The notes below the pieces were generated by a model. The model worked only from the letters and a program-made list of their open reading frames with translations, was not told the origin of the DNA and searched no databases. Of a stretch of DNA of 64,000 bases, positions 10,299-21,225 are shown one piece after another; the first letter of the stretch is position 1; each line of letters opens with the position of its first letter. The position numbers and the translations under genes are program-made. The stretch spans positions 80,017,844 to 80,081,843 of the forward strand of contig OY744525.1 in assembly GCA_963556195.1 (NCBI GenBank). Reading direction: 5' to 3'. The stretch comes from Sepiola atlantica. Taxonomy: Eukaryota; Mollusca; Cephalopoda; Sepiida; Sepiolidae.

Positions 10299-11820
10299 GT
10301 GACCCCTTTTCTCGTTCAATATTCTATTTCAGTCAGATACGGCCAGATACAACTAACTCTACCAAGTTACATTCTTCATCCTGACTTTCTTCCTAACCAA
10401 CCAACCACATTACCTCTTTATCAAAAACTTAAAATCTAATGATTACCAGTGTGCGAACTGATAGGTCAATAATACTAGGTAACAAAATATGGGGGTTGAG
10501 TATTGTTGAAGCATAAAGTGAAATTATCCACACATTGAACACTTTGGAAAGTGTATTTTCTTTTACCGTAACTACTTGCACAAAATTTGACTTACAGTAA
10601 TAACAAATACATTTTTTTAAATACTAAAAAAAATTTTTTTTTAAAAATAAAAAAAAAAAAAAATAAAAAAAAGTGACCCGTTGGGTCACCCATTGAGTCC
10701 TGGTTAAATATAAAAGAATAAAAAGATGAAATCCCAAACTATCCTATTTATGCATGCTCTCTCCCTCTCTCTCTATTTTTCCTCTAAAAATAAATAGTAT
10801 AACTGCCTGTGGTGATATCCCCTTTTGTTTATAATGGACTATTTCAATCTTTTTATTCTTTCCTATCTTTATTAGCTTCGACTGTTGAAAGAAAGAAGGA
10901 GAGGGAGAAGAGAGATGGGGAGTAAAATAAGATTAGGGGAGAGCTCAAACAATATACAGTGAGAGAGGGTGAAAGGGTGAAAGTGATAGATAGAAAGGTA
11001 ATAGATGGGTCACTTGAGTTATTTGCAAATTATGGTTAAGTAAAACAATTAAAATGGAAATTATTTTCAAACATAACTTAATTGTAAAACTAAGGAATAT
11101 TTTAGCATGTATTTTGTGTGATTAAAATATATAGGAAACAGCTTTAGAGAAACAAACGTTGATTTACTAAGCTTTTGTATAATAACAGATAGGTCAAGCA
11201 TTGATTTAATTTTTTCGGTTGTATGTAAATTTTTTAGATGCTGTATTTTTAATGTTTAAAGATGTGTTTGGTTAAATAATTCCTATTTCAGTCACGTAAA
11301 TCCTTTGGAGTTGACAGAGCACACAGAAATGCCGGTTTCAGTATTCAAAATGGAGTCTGGATCCTTTTTTTCCAACCACAGTCATTACGCTCCCTGTTTG
11401 TCTCAGCAGTAGTCCCAGTTTTCGTGTCTTCTCTCCTTGACAACACGAGACTTCGCTCCCAGCATCAGCGTTTCTTCTCTTCACTTAATCAAACGGTTCT
11501 AAGTTCACAACCGTGAACCGTATCCATGCAGTAGGCACATGCCAGCCGTGGACGCCCATCTCCCGGTCTCTCTGCACCGTCACCACAGTTTTTAAGACAA
11601 AGCAAGGGTATCATGCAGTTAGAAAAGCTGATGTGATACAGAAAAAGTGAAATCATTTTTGTATTCATAGGCCACAAGTTACTTAAAAACAAATGTTAGA
11701 TATAACTCAACAAGGATTCTGTTTCTTAATTGTAAGTTTTAATCAACTTATTTTAAGTGTATATAATGCATTTAAAATCTTTTAAAAGTATCTATATATT
11801 TTATCATGTATAAAATTGTT
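10299..11820. other. Intron sequence without recognised gene
   Basis: Contains A-rich runs near 10620-10670 and purine-rich GAGAG tracts near 10890-10990. No recognisable gene. Confidence 0.4.
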
Positions 11821-12528
11821 TGGTACTGGTGCAGTTTACGACCCATGCAGTAACCAACATTTCATCGGCATCTTTCGGCAGTTTACGTAAACAGCTTTGA
11901 AAAGCTGAATGAAAATTTAGTGGCCTCAAAATCAAGACGAGGCGAGGCTATCAAACAGGAAAAATTAATTGAAAAATATGCATTTTTTGACGAAGACACT
12001 ATCACACTGGAAAAATTAAGGAAAACATTTAAATCAAGAAAAAAGTCATTGTATGGTAATTTTAATGAAAAAATATTTATTGTTTTACAATGAAAATATA
12101 ATAAAACAACAGTTAGCCAAATTTTTTTTTTTTACGATGAATTGTTTTTTTTTTGGTACTAATACAGCTTTTGAACCTGACCGACTGGATTAGGATTAGG
12201 TTAGGACTAGGTTGTTTTTTTATAGGGTTAGGGTTAGAGTGAAAAAGAGCATGTTATGCAACTTATCTTTTGCCCTATAAGTTTTCTTTTCTCACAAAAT
12301 TCAATAATTCTTTCCGGAGACTGAAACATCTGTCCTAACTCAATGAACTTCATGATCGCTTTAATCAATTTTCTAAACTTGTTAAATTTCAATTCGCCAT
12401 TGACAATTGTCGTCTGCTGCAATCTGATTGGCTTAGTGTTTTGGCATCTTCCGGCAGTTTATGTACACTGTCGGAAGATGCAGACGAAACGTCGGTTTCA
12501 CCATGGGTCATAAACTTCACCAGTACCA
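11821..12528. mobile_element. TIR element with palindromic ends, copy A
   Basis: A 708-bp element whose ends (TGGTACTGGTGCAGTTTACG and the complement of ..CACCAGTACCA) are inverted repeats, flanked by the direct repeat ATTGTT (11815-11820 and 12529-12534). Just inside the ends are blocks built from CATCTTCCGGCAGTTTACG and its complement. Two frames converge: plus 11875-12093 (IEKYAFFDEDTITLEKLRK) and minus 12234-12422 (KFIELGQMFQSPERIIEFCE). The same peptides recur in copy B at 31.35-32.15 kb. The minus frame resembles the N-terminal zinc-ribbon part of Merlin/ISXO2-like transposases, so I infer a non-autonomous relative. It lies in intron 1. Confidence 0.75.
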
Positions 12529-12534
12529 ATTGTT

Positions 12535-12687
12535 GAATAATTCAATTCTAGATTTTTAAAATTAAATGTTATAATTGACAGCAAGTAGATGCTAGTATTA
12601 TCATTAATCCTTATTTAGAGTCATATAATTTGTATATTTTAAAATGAACTTCCTTTATGTTGTGTATTTTTTTCTTCTTCTAAATAG
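12535..12687. other. End of protocadherin intron 1
   Basis: AT-rich sequence with the TTTTTTTCTTCTTCTAAATAG acceptor at its end. Confidence 0.6.
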
Positions 12688-12814
12688 TTGCATACACGAA
12701 GTGTTTCTATTTCCCATGGCTACATTACATGGAAATCTGCAGCAGTGTCTCCTCCACGGAACAGCGGACATAATTGGAGAGAAAAAGATATGGAAAGTGA
12801 TGAACAGAGAAGAG
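12688..12814 (+). CDS. Protocadherin, exon 2: cytoplasmic tail
   Basis: A 127-base exon between an acceptor (TTCTTCTTCTAAATAG, ending 12687) and a GTAAGT donor (12815). Read in the phase left by exon 1 it is fully open for 42 codons, starting LHTRSVSISHGYITWKS and ending near MESDEQRR, and leaves one base for the next exon. The peptide is serine-, arginine- and tryptophan-containing and hydrophilic, as expected of a cytoplasmic segment, with no known domain. A frame starting at the internal ATG (12644) lies in a different phase and is a shadow. The matching of both phases to the neighbours is the main evidence. Confidence 0.85.
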
Positions 12815-13540
12815 GTAAGTTTAATTGAAAAATATGAACATCTAAAGACAAAAAAAAAAAAAAAAAAGTAAGAATTTGATGAATATTATTGAATTCACTT
12901 GAACCTGTGTTTTATCTATTTGTAAGCAAAGAAAACTGGCATTGCCTGGGAGCAATAAAATGATTTGACATGTCTGTTCAAGGGAGGCAAATGTTATTGC
13001 AAGATTATATAACACACCAATAATGTCTTGTATAGAATATTGTGCTTTCATCTTTATACTGCTGAAAAAAACGGGTTTAGCATGACACCATATTGTATAT
13101 TGCTGCAGTGCTTAAGAGAAAGACATTTGTATATAAATATATAATGGTATTGTTTGAGTTGTGATGAATGGATAGAGTGAGAATCAAAGAGGTTTGAAGT
13201 GTGGAAACAGGAATTGATGGGAGCTGAAACCTTGGTTGATCTGTAGCCGGTCCCCTGTCCCAGATCAAGAATATGACTAGCTAAATAACATCTCATGCAT
13301 TCTCACGCTGCCACGCTCCTTTTGACATATTTCCTGCACACCCTAATGTGAGCACGCCTTTGTAGATTTGTCACCTACACAATTTCCTGTAGCCACACTT
13401 CCTTTCATTTAGACAATATCATCCTATTTTATTTTTAGACAGTGGATGTATTTCTTTCCACTTTATGCAGTATACGTCCATGTTTAGTTTTAACCACAGG
13501 ATGTATTCACTTTTTCTTTATTTATTTCTCACTTCCTATT
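12815..13540. other. Start of protocadherin intron 2
   Basis: Begins with the donor GTAAGT, then an A run (12849-12867). No gene recognised. Confidence 0.5.
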
Positions 13541-13745
13541 TACTTGCCTCCCCACGAGGACAAAGTTAGACACAATGTCGGTTTTTAATGTGTTGAAAAT
13601 ACAGCTCCCCCAAAAAGAGCTCTCTGGATTGGAACAAAAAATAAAAATTGCCTCAATCTAGAAGGACTTCTCCTTCACTCACCGAGGACAGAATAAACTA
13701 AGTGTAGCATCAGAACAGACACTACACTTTGTTCCTAGCCAAACG
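13541..13745 (-). repeat. Interspersed repeat family B (copy 2)
   Basis: Same block order as the copy at 3.1 kb: TTGCCTCCCCACGAGGACAA, GTCGGTTTTTAATGTG, GAGCTCTCTGGATTGG, TCTAGAAGGACTTCTCC and ACACTACACTTTGTTCC. This is the least damaged of the four copies. Confidence 0.7.
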
Positions 13746-14144
13746 GCCAATACTCTTTCTCTTTATGTTATTGGTAGTGGAATTTGCAAGGTTATTTTGT
13801 TGACTAATATCCAACAGTATTATGAATTTTTAATTTCACTTCGTCTCAGAATAACATTTTTTCCATTAAAAAATTGAAAATTACTTCCTATGATAATATA
13901 TTTTGAAAACAAATAAAAGATTTCAAATATAAACAGTGATAAAGAAACACTTTGAATTGTTATGTTTATTCTTATTGTATAAGATTATTTGTATTTATTT
14001 CTCACTTCCTATTACAGTGTATTGGCATTACAAGCACCCTTCTATTACATATCACACAATGCTTCATATGAACTATACCTCTTTTTATTCATTTATTACA
14101 AAAATTTAATACTTGTAATTTTTCTAATTTGAACTCATCACGCC

Positions 14145-14438
14145 TGTTACATTATGTTCCCTACCCATGTATGTTGGACTATACAAATCCCCTCCCTTTC
14201 CTTGTCTACTCCCAGCATGCACTATCAGCCTCGTTCCCAGTCTGAATAAAGCCTGACTCTCGTCAGTATGCTTTATCTCATTCCTACACTCATGTTCTCT
14301 TAACTTCTTTAAATACATCATAATGTGACATGGTGGCAGCGAGGATGTAAAACACGTCTAAAAGGTCGAAGTATACAAAGTTATCGTCAGAACGAGGCTG
14401 ATAGTCCAACATACATGGGTAGGGAGCATAATGTAACA
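14145..14438 (+). mobile_element. Small LTR-derived element with inverted ends
   Basis: Begins TGTTACATTATG and ends CATAATGTAACA, with a 5-bp target duplication ACGCC on both sides (14140-14144 and 14439-14443). The left 188 bases look like an LTR: TG start, AATAAA at 14246-14251 and an end CATAATGTGACA directly followed by TGGTGGCAGCGAGG, a typical primer-binding-site context. The right 50 bases (14389-14438) are the inverted start of the same LTR with an internal deletion. No coding region is present. Confidence 0.85.
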
Positions 14439-15069
14439 ACGCCTCAATAATATGAAATATGCATATGAGTTTGAGTTACATCAAATATAGTGTCATGATA
14501 ATTTTGTCTCTTTCAGCTGCTAGCATAATTAGGGTGCCGAATTTACACCTGGTCCAGAATTTTAACCATTACAGTTCATGTTTAATATATTGTTTTTGTA
14601 AATCAATACAGCGTTTTCAGCATTTACAATTCCACTTTCAAACACGGATATCAAATAATTTGTTAATTTATTTAACTGATTCAAAATTTATATTTTCATT
14701 TTACTTTTAGATTGGTAGAAAAATGATGTTTATTTGTATTATTTAAATTTGCCATTCAATCTTAATATTGATGCTTATTTGAATGTATAACTATTTTAAA
14801 ATGCAACATTACCTCTACTTTCCTGTATTATTAGATTTATTTTAAATGTCATGTTTTCGTAAATTCAGGTTATCAAAATAATTATGGAAAGGAAGCAGAT
14901 GTGAGTAATTCTCTTGTATGCATTCAAACTTGGTCCTAAAGCAGCACGGGCAGCTTGCAACATCAACAGGGCATTCGGCGAAGGGACCATCAGCGAACCT
15001 ACACTGTTGCAATGTTGGTTTAAAAATGTTGTCACAGAGTTGACAACCTTGATGATGTAGAAAATCCTG

Positions 15070-16309
15070 TGCTTGTTTACCGTAGGGCCGAAAAAAAAAT
15101 TTAATCTTTAATTTTAGGAGAGTCAAATAAGGGAGAGATAACTTTAGTTTAGGAATAAAACAATCACAATGCATTCGGCACCAATGAAAAATAAAATTAT
15201 TTATTAAAATAAATTAATTATCACAGAAGAAGAAGGAAAAAATAGAAAATACGTAAATGGAAGGGAAAAAAACATGAAACAGAGTTTTTTAAATAAATGT
15301 CAGTTTTACACTGGATAAAATTCAGCAACTTGTTTGAAAATAGTTCCCAGTGCAGTGTTCTTTCGAAATTTTTGTTTCCACATGAATTCAGCTAGGTACG
15401 ATTCCACCATTTGCATGTGGGTGCCACATTAAACTTTGTTCCTTTTCTTCGCCTCATTCCACATTCGTTCTACGTGGTTGGTCGTGGCACCTGTTAGTGG
15501 ATCAACAAAATTGTATTTGTGATTCACACGCAAATGATGGAATCCTTTGACACCTAGCCGATCATACGCTCGCCAACACTCAGACACAATCGTCATACCT
15601 GGTCTCACATATTTTTTTATTAAAGGAATTAACGTTGCTGCATCTCTTGCCGGCACGGTTACCAAAAAACCTGATTGGGTGGCCTTTTAATAACCACCAA
15701 ATACCCACAAACGTTGCGTCACACGACCAGTGTGGCTTTTCCTTCTGGAAAATAGACTCTCATCTACTTCCACAGTACATCCTTCACCTTCAAGAATTTT
15801 GAGGATGTTGCAAGAAATGCTCAACTCTTGCATTATCTTTCGCCATTTCACAATTGTGCGGCCAGCCATTATCCTGCACTCTGTTTTAATGGTGTTAAAC
15901 GTTGCTCTGCCACGGGGCCAAAATATATACAAATTTTATTATCTCTCTGATGGACAGTCTTGATTTTGCAAATATACTCTTATTCCTAATGGACATTTTC
16001 CTTGCAAAATAACCACATGGGCAACGCCACATAAACCCATCAGTTGTTTTTAATGTTGGCACATATCGTTTGTCATGTCCACAGATGCAGGTTTCCGCAC
16101 CTGAACTTAATCTGTGCGCTTGCAAGAAGTCTATTGGTTTGGCATTATTTCTGGTTAAATATAAAATATCTTGCAAATTCAGAGTGTTAAAATCCATTTT
16201 AAGATAAAGCGTGGTTGAAACTTAAAACTAGAGTTATTTCCCCCTTATTTGACTCTTCTAAAATTAAAGCTAAACATTTTTTTTTCGACCCTACGGTAAA
16301 CAAGCACCG
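15070..16309 (-). mobile_element. Merlin (IS1016/ISXO2-like) DNA transposon
   Basis: About 1.24 kb with long terminal inverted repeats of about 80 bases (TGCTTGTTTACCGTAGGGCC.. on the left, its complement ending 16306 on the right). The 9-base sequence AAAATCCTG stands on both sides (15061-15069 and 16310-16318), which fits the 8-9 bp target duplication of Merlin elements. It is inserted into a mariner relic. Confidence 0.88.
15306..16197 (-). pseudogene. Merlin transposase, broken
   Basis: The frame starts at ATG 16197. An N-terminal zinc ribbon (CICGHDK..., WRCPCGYF) precedes the DDE core. VEVDESLFSRRKSHTGRV holds the first Asp, TIVSECWRAYDRLGV is the second catalytic region, and NHVERMWNEAK holds the Glu. 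The protein would end LGTIFKQVAEFYPV before TAA 15306-15308. Breaks: a frameshift near 15910, a TAA after VFGGY (about 15687) and a TAA after KKRNKV (15429). The second catalytic position reads Glu where family members usually have Asp, so this copy would be inactive even without the stops. Confidence 0.85.
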
Positions 16310-17215
16310 AAAATCCTGGGTGACTGTCTTCAGCTTACCATGAAAAACTGAAGGCAATAATTGGATTAGTTTCATACACAACTTTTCAAGAACTTGCTGA
16401 AAAGTTAGGCATAAATCACCCAACACTGCCGTTGTCTGTCTGGCGTTGATAACCAGAAAAGACCTAACCCTACTGCACAATCATTGCCCATCATTTTGAA
16501 AAAGTTTTTTAAATTAAGCCATGAAATTCTGCCTCACCCACAGTATTTGTCTGACCTCTCTCCCACCGACTACCACTTCATCAACTATCTTACCATTGCT
16601 TGCAGGAGAACATCTTTACAAGCAAAGATGTGGACGAAAATTTCTTTTTAGAGTTTGACAAGTTCAGGAACTCAGAATTTCATGCAGCTGGAATGCATGA
16701 ATTTGTTTTTGTGCGGCAAACGCATGTTGATTATAATTTAATATTATTTATTAATTCCTTTTTAATTATTTATTCATGAATGTTAAAATCAGAGGATGAA
16801 TGCACGCTCTCTGTATGTCTGGATAGCTGTAGAATACCCCAAGTTAAAGAAACCCTTCAGTTTCGAAATGACATCGTCAAAGTTATCAAGAAAAGAAGAA
16901 TGAACTGGTTTGGCTGAAAGCAATGTATACCAAGCATGCAAGGAAAAATTTCTTGGTAAAATACCCTGTGGTAGGCCTCCAAAGTGCTGGACTGATTAGA
17001 TATGAAGCGATGTAGAGCTCCCTTTGCTAATGGTGAAAAGATTGACCCTACACTGAACAAAAAGGAAGGATTGTGTATCCAAAAAGTGTGTGAAGATCAT
17101 TTCAGGATTATGCAATAAAATAGTAAAGTAAAATAATAAAGTAGAGTTTAAACTGGTTTATAAGCATTTAAAATTAGAAGTCAAAAAGCTGACATTATTT
17201 TCTTATCAACCTATA

Positions 17216-17263
17216 TTATTATTATTGTATTATGAACCTATATTATTATCATTATTATGAACC

Positions 17264-17300
<37 letters not shown>
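17216..17300. repeat. (ATT)n microsatellite
   Basis: ATT repeats, broken at the left, leading directly into the dimeric repeat family copy at 17.3 kb. Confidence 0.9.
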
Positions 17301-17640
17301 TGTACTCACTAGGAGTTCTCACACACATCATCGTCAGTGATTGCTCACCGACAACAACCAGTGGTATTTTCTGGAGTCTGAGTGGCAACAAGCCTCCCCC
17401 AGATTTCCAGTGTTCTTCACCTCTTTTCGATAACGATGCAGTATCGCAACAGCCTCCTACCATTGATTTCTCGCTGGTAAGAACAATTGGTCCTCTCTGG
17501 GACCTGGGTGGCAACAAGCCTCCCCACGGTCCCAGCATTCTCCGCACTTTTCCAGTGAAGGTCTGGTCTGTGCTGTCCCTCCTCGGTCTTCCCATCCTCC
17601 TCATTATTATTATTATTATTATGATTATTATGATGATGGT
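17301..17640 (-). repeat. Dimeric repeat family D (copy 1)
   Basis: Two imperfect units of about 128 bases, each with GTGGCAACAAGCCTCCCC (near 17380 and 17508), joined head to tail. The same dimer recurs at 42.7, 59.2 and 60.0 kb. The minus strand stays open through both units (WGGLLPPRSQRGPIV and GGGLLPLRLQKIPLV), but I do not recognise a protein. It lies in protocadherin intron 2, just before exon 3. Confidence 0.75.
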
Positions 17641-17759
17641 AATGATGATGATGAGGAGGAGCCTATATTATTATTATATTATACCTATGGATATTGGTTC
17701 AGTCTCTCCTGAAAGCGAATTATTTAAAACTCTTTTATTTTTCAATTTTTTTTTTTCAG

Positions 17760-17929
17760 ATCTTATTCCTTCAAAACCATGCATGGATCCTTCTGCACCT
17801 TTGATTGAAACCCTTTCTAGGAGGAGCAAGAATTCTGAAATGTGTCAAAAATCTCGAAATAGACCAATCGGCAACAAATACATTTCTAATAACAGACCTC
17901 TTCCCCCAATTCCACAAACGTCATTATAG
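17760..17929 (+). CDS. Protocadherin, exon 3: C-terminal tail
   Basis: The final exon starts after a strong pyrimidine tract and CAG (17757-17759). The leftover base of exon 2 completes an Asp codon, and the frame then runs DLIPSKPCMDPS.. to the TAG at 17927-17929. Spliced length is 3033 bases, or 1010 residues. The tail holds RPLPPIP, which fits the class I SH3 ligand pattern RxLPPxP, and ends QTSL, which fits a class I PDZ ligand (T at -2, L at 0). Both are inferred from motif only. Candidate polyadenylation signals ATTAAA lie at 18085-18090 and 18094-18099. Confidence 0.87.
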
Positions 17930-18084
17930 CCATTTTCTTCTTCTTTCCACAAATATTTTCATACAGAATGTTATGTTTCTTTATAGTATTTTAACTTATG
18001 TTAGGCTTCATCTTTGTTAATGCTATCTTAAAAAATGTTTCATATAAATATCTTCAGTATATCATATGTATTGATATAAATCAT

Positions 18085-18099
18085 ATTAAATGTAATTAA
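18085..18099 (+). terminator. Candidate polyadenylation signals of protocadherin
   Basis: Two ATTAAA hexamers, 156 and 165 bases past the exon 3 stop codon, in an AT-rich context. No other clear signal is nearer. Confidence 0.45.
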
Positions 18100-18374
18100 A
18101 AAACATATATATATATCAAATTGTAAATGCCATAAACAATTATACATGAAAAGAAAATTAGATGATCGACTGATTGGAAACATATCTTACTTGAAACTGC
18201 TGATATGTGGAAGGGTCATATATGGGGGGGGGGCTGCTTCCATATTCGTCCTATGTTGGGTCTTTGCTTCCGTCTCTCCGGACCTTTGGTTGTTTCTTTC
18301 TATTTGAATATTCCTTCATCTGACCTATCTATGTCATTTACATTCAACGATTAAAACCAGTGAAAACTTTTGAA

Positions 18375-18990
18375 TTATATACTACCTGTACCTATCCCGT
18401 GTTACCCGGGAGTTTCTGTACTTTACATATTTGTTTTGCATATTTTTACTAAATTATTTTTTAATAGGATTTTGAAAGTTAATTTCAATTATTACGGTAT
18501 CGTTTGGTCATTAAATTATTAATTGAACCATATTGTTATAAAACTATAACTAATTTTGTTAAAGTAATGTTGTTTTAATCACTATTTATAAAATTATTGG
18601 ATGTAAATAGCTTCCAAAGCTTTCAATCTTTTAATACATGAGAATTTGCTAAGAATTTTAAAGCCAGAAATGTTTATCTATTTGACAGTTTAAATACTTC
18701 CAAATTCCTTTCAAATTTCGAAGAGTCACAAACTTCTTTTTTTTTTTTTTTTACAATTATTAATAAATTAAAATGGCTGACTTGTTTATGAAGAAACGGA
18801 AATGCATTCTGGTGAATGTAATTTCGTAATTAAATTATTCTTTTAAATAGAATTTTAAAAATTTCGTTTTATTCTATGCCATTGCATTTTTGATTTTAAT
18901 AAATAATTGATTAATAGTAAATAAAAAAATGTGTAAGTCACAGAGATGAGAAACACATACACAGACATGTGGGCAATGGTCACACAATTT
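18375..18990 (+). repeat. Interspersed repeat shared with 62.6-63.1 kb
   Basis: Blocks such as ATTACGGTATCGTTTGGTCA (near 18492), TAATTGAACCATATTGTTAT and TTTAAATAGAATTTTAAAAA (near 18841) recur in the same orientation at 62.6-63.0 kb. A TATACTACCTGTACC..CGTGTTACCCGGG stretch near 18388 matches TATACTAGCGGAACC..GCGTTGCACGGG at 63.05 kb. Family unknown to me. Confidence 0.6.
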
Positions 18991-19559
18991 ATTAATATGG
19001 AAATAAGTATAGTTTTTATTTTCATTTTATGTACAGATACTTCATGGAATAGAAGAAAAAAGAGATACATAGAGAAAGAGCTGTAGAGACAGGCCAAAGG
19101 CCAACTATCAGCAAGAGCTGGTCTTCTATACTCTCATCTGTCCTTCTGTTGACCTCTGTCTATTTTCTGTTGAGTCACTACTTTTTATCATCTTTTAGCA
19201 CTCTTTATCATCTTCTAACACCCTCTATTCATTTCTCTTATCTAGCGATGATAATCATTAAGAGAAAATAAACTGTTTATTTCTCAACCAACAGAGGTCA
19301 AACTTTGATTTGACCACAAATATCTAAAATTCAGACCACCTCAGTCTGACACAGGGCCATTTAATATTTATAGAAGCTTCAACAAAATTTTAAATAACTT
19401 TGCAGTGCATGTGAATACTTTTGATTTAAAATCACAATTGCTGACAAGCTGAAAAAATAGGATAAAGTTGTTTTATTTTTTTCAGTAAATTGTTCAATTC
19501 AAGGGAAGTAATCAACGAGGGTTCTTGTGCCTGTTATCTCCCATTTGCTGAAAATCTCA

Positions 19560-19720
19560 CTAGGGTAAAGTTAGATACAAGGTCGGTTTTTAATGTGAAG
19601 AATACAGCTCTCCAAAAAGAGACACACTTAATTGGAAACAAAATTTTAAAATTACCTCTGTCTTGAAGTTCTCCTCCTCGGACCGAGAGTAGAACAAATA
19701 TTACACCTTGATCTTTTCTC
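19560..19720 (-). repeat. Interspersed repeat family B (copy 3)
   Basis: Has GTCGGTTTTTAATGTG, ACAGCTCTCCAAAAAGAG and CGGACCGAGAGTAGAACAAA in the family order. Its outer part is eroded. Confidence 0.6.
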
Positions 19721-20282
19721 TATCTTCTTTGACCTTCAAAATAATCAGTGGGGTTTCTAATTATTGATCTCAAAAACTAATTGATCTCAAAAACTAATTG
19801 ATCTCAAAAACTAATTCTACAAAACAATCAGATTATTTTACCTAATCAATTTTTGAAAAAATATTAATGCTATAGAAAGGTTTGATAATAAACTGGGTAA
19901 ATAATTCAGAAATAACGGTAAAAGAATAAATTTACAGTAGCACTTTTTTGGGTCTGTCTCATGAGATATTTAAAAACAATTAATCTAAGCGATTATAGGT
20001 ACAACATTAATGAATATATAAAAGAAGAAAGAAAGCTTCTATAATTAAATTCTTGGCATGAAAACACTTTTATTAAAGTGCAATGTTTGTTTATTTTTGT
20101 TATTCTTTTTGTTTTTAAGCAAATAAATTTGATTATTTTCTAATTTCTGCCACATTGTAAAAATCCTTATTCAATAATGATATTTCAACACATTTTTTGA
20201 CATGCAAAATTATTGCATGAGAAAAAATATTAAAGTTATGAGCATCAATCTTTAATCCATGTAAGCATGATCCTTTAGATTT

Positions 20283-20565
20283 TGTACAACGTTTCGGCCG
20301 ATGTAATCTCCGACCTTCTTCAGGTGCATCTTGTCGAACTCAAGAATCTTTATGTCGAACTCAGAAATCTGTACGGAATTTCGAACAGAACCCTTTATTT
20401 AAGAGGTAGCTTGCTCTTGTTTCGTCAGCCATGACTAGAGAGAAGTCTTAAGTAATATGTAATTGTATTCTTAGCTTTGCCCTTCAACCTCCAGAAGACT
20501 GTCACTTAAAACTGATTATTACTTAACACTTACATCCGTTGTGCCACGGGTCTTTGTGGACAATT
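20283..20565 (-). repeat. tRNA-derived SINE (copy 3)
   Basis: Reverse copy with tail (ACAACGTTTCGGCCGATGTA), body and head complement: CCTTCAACCTCCAGAAGACTG and, at the very end, CCGTTGTGCCACGGG, the complement of the tRNA-like A-box region. Confidence 0.85.
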
Positions 20566-20667
20566 CTAGTATGAATTTTAGGAGCCTTTTCTTGGTGTAG
20601 ATGTATAGTCTTGCCACTTTTTACTACTTATTACTATATATATAATAATTTAATAAATATTCTCAAG

Positions 20668-21225
20668 AGACAATTTGGGACGCTTAAATAATCAATCGAA
20701 CAATGAAACAATGTTAAGTAAAAAAAAAAAGTTAAATAAACTTGTTAATTAAATATTTTTAATATAAATATGTTAATTATTTTCACATGTATTAACAAAT
20801 TAGGAAAAAAATCATATCACATATTGATCCCTGTACACAATTAAAAAAAAATCATATTTAAGCGGGGGGGGGGGGGGGTCTACTTTTTTAGGCAAACTTG
20901 GGGCAGTTTACCAATTTTTGAGGGGGGGGGGTATACATTTTTAAGCAATTACATGTGGTTTTATGATCTCGAACTTGGCGGAGAAGGGAGAAGTATTCCC
21001 TCGTATAGTTCTTGCAATCAGGGATCAATATGTAATATTTTTTTTTTTTCGTTAATGAACAAGTTTATTTAATTTTTGTAGTTCGTTAATTAACATTGTT
21101 TCATTGTTACAGTTTATTTACTTTTTTTTGTTTTGTGTATGTTAATTAACAAGTTTATTTAACTTTTTTTTTTACTTAACATTGTTTCATTTTTCGATTG
21201 ATTATTTCAGCATCCCAACTTGTCT
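20668..21225. mobile_element. TIR element (MITE-like), 558 bp
   Basis: The left end AGACAATTTGGGACGCTTAA and the right end complement AGACAAGTTGGGATGCTGAA start inverted repeats of about 80 bases, including AATGAAACAATGTTAAGTAA in both. A G run lies at 20863-20878 and another near 20923-20931. No coding frame is seen. Target duplication not resolved. Confidence 0.7.

Larger units (their letters stand above)
14880..16790 (+). pseudogene. Mariner transposase relic split by Merlin element
   Basis: Plus-strand pieces on both sides of the Merlin insertion form one mariner-type transposase. Left: VILLYAFKLGPKAARAACNI and FGEGTISEPTLLQCWF (helix-turn-helix region). Right: TTFQELAEKLGINH, then a jump to ILPHPQYLSDLSPTDYHF, the region with the last catalytic Asp. 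The middle, with the first two catalytic residues, is deleted, and stops and frameshifts are present. It is a dead, internally deleted copy that served as target for the Merlin element. Confidence 0.8.
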
